Below, one piece after another: positions 26,374 to 27,910 of a DNA stretch of 27,910 bases. The DNA is from Asterionellopsis glacialis. Lineage: Eukaryota > Bacillariophyta > Plagiogrammaphyceae > Rhaphoneidales > Asterionellopsidaceae. The stretch's first letter is position 1, and each line of letters begins with the position of its first letter. Location: the NCBI GenBank assembly GCA_014885115.2, contig WKLE02004777.1, positions 1 through 27,910 of the forward strand. Reading direction: 5' to 3'. Under the pieces are notes generated by a model that saw only the letters and a program-made list of their open reading frames with translations, was not told the DNA's origin and searched no databases. The position numbers and the translations under genes are program-made.

Positions 26374-27121
26374 GTTGGAGACAAAAATAATACAAACGGA
26401 CACCTCTCTAGAGGACCACCGGTTTACAACCAGTGTCGGTGATGATGATGTATTAAATATTTTTTTTTAATCATGACCTCCTCGAAGAATCATCAGATAC
26501 CTCTCTGATATGACTGTCCGCAGGCTCTAATCCTACGCACCTCTACTCGTAGAGTCCTACAGTATTTCTTACCTTTTTTTTAAAAAAAAGCATTGCTGCC
26601 GGCGGGACAAAGGGCCGAAAAGGCAACAGGTAAAAACAAGACCGAAAGAGCCTCCTCATGGTATTCATCTATGTAACAGGTTTAGCCGGAAAGTTTCAAT
26701 AATAGCCGGAAACAGTAATAGCAGGCACTTCGCAGTCAGATGCGCTTTCTTAAAACGACTAGAGAGGCGATTACCTCTCTCTACTAGAGAGAGGACGTTT
26801 TCTTAAAACGAATAGAGGATATTACCTCTCTAGGAGTGTCCCGATTTTACACGCCAGGGAAAATAAGTCTCTACACAAACTGTTTTGAGGTTGTTGGGTT
26901 CTCATACCGCACAGGTCACGCCAGAACATCATCATTACAACATGACAACAGAATCGTTTCCTGTCCAAAAAAGATAGATATCTAACTGTTTTTTTCAAAA
27001 CCACAAGCGCAAACACCCTTCTTTCAAGACGACGTTGTCCCCCCCCCATTTTTGATATGCAATCAATACGAAAATCCAATTATAGAACGTACGACATATG
27101 ACAATATCTCTTTTTAAAAAA
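26374..27121. promoter_or_regulatory. Palindrome-rich divergent spacer between two kinase-family genes
   Basis: 748 bp between divergent ATGs, with both promoters and no gene. It carries CTCTAC-TC-GTAGAG at 26541-26554, a perfect T8A8 palindrome at 26574-26589, AGCCGGAAA twice near 26685-26712, and the repeat/hairpin block at 26746-26835. A run of nine C lies near 27041. Confidence 0.5.
26746..26835. repeat. 53-bp direct repeat with nested inverted repeats
   Basis: TTTCTTAAAACGA begins at 26746 and again at 26799 (period 53). Each is followed by TAGAG...ATTACCTCTCT. Within it, 26774-26794 is a 21-bp palindrome with 10-bp arms (CCTCTCTCTA-C-TAGAGAGAGG). The same CCTCTCT can instead pair with AGAGAGG at 26761-26767, giving two exclusive hairpins. 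CGTTTT-CTT-AAAACG lies at 26796-26810. Confidence 0.85.
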
Positions 27122-27910
27122 ATGGAACGAATGAATGTCAAACGAACGATACCCACCAAATCACTAGTACAACCAGCACAAGCTAATGCTTCTGACGAAA
27201 CCTACAATTCATCCCAACAATCTAAAATTCACAAACGAGGTTATATAGCACGATTTCGGGTCCAAACATTAAATATTTGTTCCTTTAGTCAAAAGACAAA
27301 ATCATTCTTTGCCATGGATACAATCCAACCAAGATCTCGTGTTGTTAGTATTGTAGTACTGACAGTACTCTTCTTGATGGCAATGTCTACAACATCTTCT
27401 TCTTCAACTTCTTCATGGTCACTATTACGTGCATCACACAAATACGGTTTGACAAATAATTTTATTCCCGACACTCAATCAACTCTAAATATACGAACTA
27501 CAAGAATTCAATTCCATACAAAAAATAATGGACAACAACTCTTCAAAGAAGCTGGATATACAAGTAAACCTTTAGTCATGGGATATTATTTTGATGGACT
27601 GGATAGTGATACATTCCGAGGCTCGCAGTATTTAGATCCGAATATGAAACGACGTCTTACCGATAACATTGTAGAAATACCCAAACGAGAGATTCATGAA
27701 CAAATACATTTAGAAAATTCAATAGATTATGAATACGGCTTTACAGATCCCTTTGAAGTTGGTGATTGTGTAGCACAATATAAATGGCAAATAGCATCGT
27801 TTCCGACATGTAATAAGTTACATGAAACGGATTTAACAAAACTTTCGGCAATTCGAAAATCTCAACAAGACAAGAAACATAATAATGGCAACAGTCCAGT
27901 GCAAGTCAGT
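27122..27910 (+). CDS. Transmembrane kinase-family paralogue, 5' part only (runs off the window)
   Basis: An open frame of 263 codons from the ATG at 27122, still open at the window end. It has an Arg/Lys-rich N-terminus, a membrane helix at about 73-90 (VVSIVVLTVLFLMAMST), and a Ser/Thr stretch. A region then ends GDCVAQYKWQ...FPTCNKLHETDL (215-237). That block matches the neighbouring kinase gene (C...W...P-S-C...FHE) in order and spacing, which marks this as a divergent paralogue. The kinase domain would lie beyond 27910 and is not seen, so kinase identity is inferred from the shared block and the membrane topology. The gene is transcribed head to head with its paralogue. Confidence 0.68.
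   Translation, partial: MERMNVKRTIPTKSLVQPAQANASDETYNSSQQSKIHKRGYIARFRVQTLNICSFSQKTKSFFAMDTIQPRSRVVSIVVLTVLFLMAMSTTSSSSTSSWSLLRASHKYGLTNNFIPDTQSTLNIRTTRIQFHTKNNGQQLFKEAGYTSKPLVMGYYFDGLDSDTFRGSQYLDPNMKRRLTDNIVEIPKREIHEQIHLENSIDYEYGFTDPFEVGDCVAQYKWQIASFPTCNKLHETDLTKLSAIRKSQQDKKHNNGNSPVQVS

Noticed and set aside
1..27910. tRNA genes, rRNA, snRNA or CRISPR arrays
   Set aside because: No T-loop GGTTCRA box in a cloverleaf context, no rRNA core and no spaced repeat array was seen. The repeats present are simple tandem or direct duplications.

Overview
This window looks like nuclear DNA of a diatom or a close photosynthetic stramenopile. It is AT-rich and gene-dense (one gene per 2-3 kb). Its few introns are short GT-AG introns (111-180 bp). 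Two proteins begin with a signal peptide that ends at an AVA|F or VDA|F junction, the signature of plastid import in diatoms. The families present (MYND/MSS51-C proteins, BTB proteins, 2OG-Fe(II) oxygenases with unusual appendages, transmembrane kinase-like proteins with a DFN motif) fit that assignment. The species cannot be named from sequence alone.

Layout. 1-5.6 kb: a secretory 2OG-Fe(II) oxygenase (+), a GNS-type sulfatase (-) and a BTB/coiled-coil protein (+). 5.8-10.2 kb: a membrane-anchored prolyl 4-hydroxylase with a C-terminal VHL-beta-like domain (-), a spacer with a 46-bp direct repeat, and a plastid-targeted FemAB/GNAT-fold protein with one intron (-). 10.2-14.6 kb: a broken partial copy of a neighbouring gene's promoter and 5' end, a 97-bp tandem repeat, a zinc-finger protein (-), and the intact plastid-targeted two-domain IsdG-like (ABM) protein with one intron (+). 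14.4-19.0 kb: a small hypothetical ORF (-), a MYND/MSS51-C protein (+), and a PhyH-like protein fused to an eight-repeat propeller-like module (-). 19.0-23.0 kb: a gene-poor accessory stretch with a (TACTC)n microsatellite, the catalytic half of a DD34E transposase, and a frameshifted ORF. 23.0-27.9 kb: an H2A-H2B histone fusion carrying a secretory signal peptide (+), a frameshifted gene relic (-), and two related transmembrane kinase-like genes arranged head to head around a palindrome-rich spacer. The right-hand gene is cut by the window edge.

The most unusual item is the H2A-H2B fusion at 23028-23885. Both histone folds are in one uninterrupted reading frame behind a hydrophobic leader. 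The acidic patch is kept, but the H2A L2 loop and docking domain are altered. Next come the hydroxylase/VHL-like fusion, the PhyH-propeller protein that has Gln where the metal-binding Asp is expected, and the duplicated promoter and first exon of the plastid heme-oxygenase-like gene. The genes do not form an obvious pathway. Three 2OG oxygenases and a sulfatase in one window hint at secretory-pathway or cell-surface modification, but that link is only an inference.
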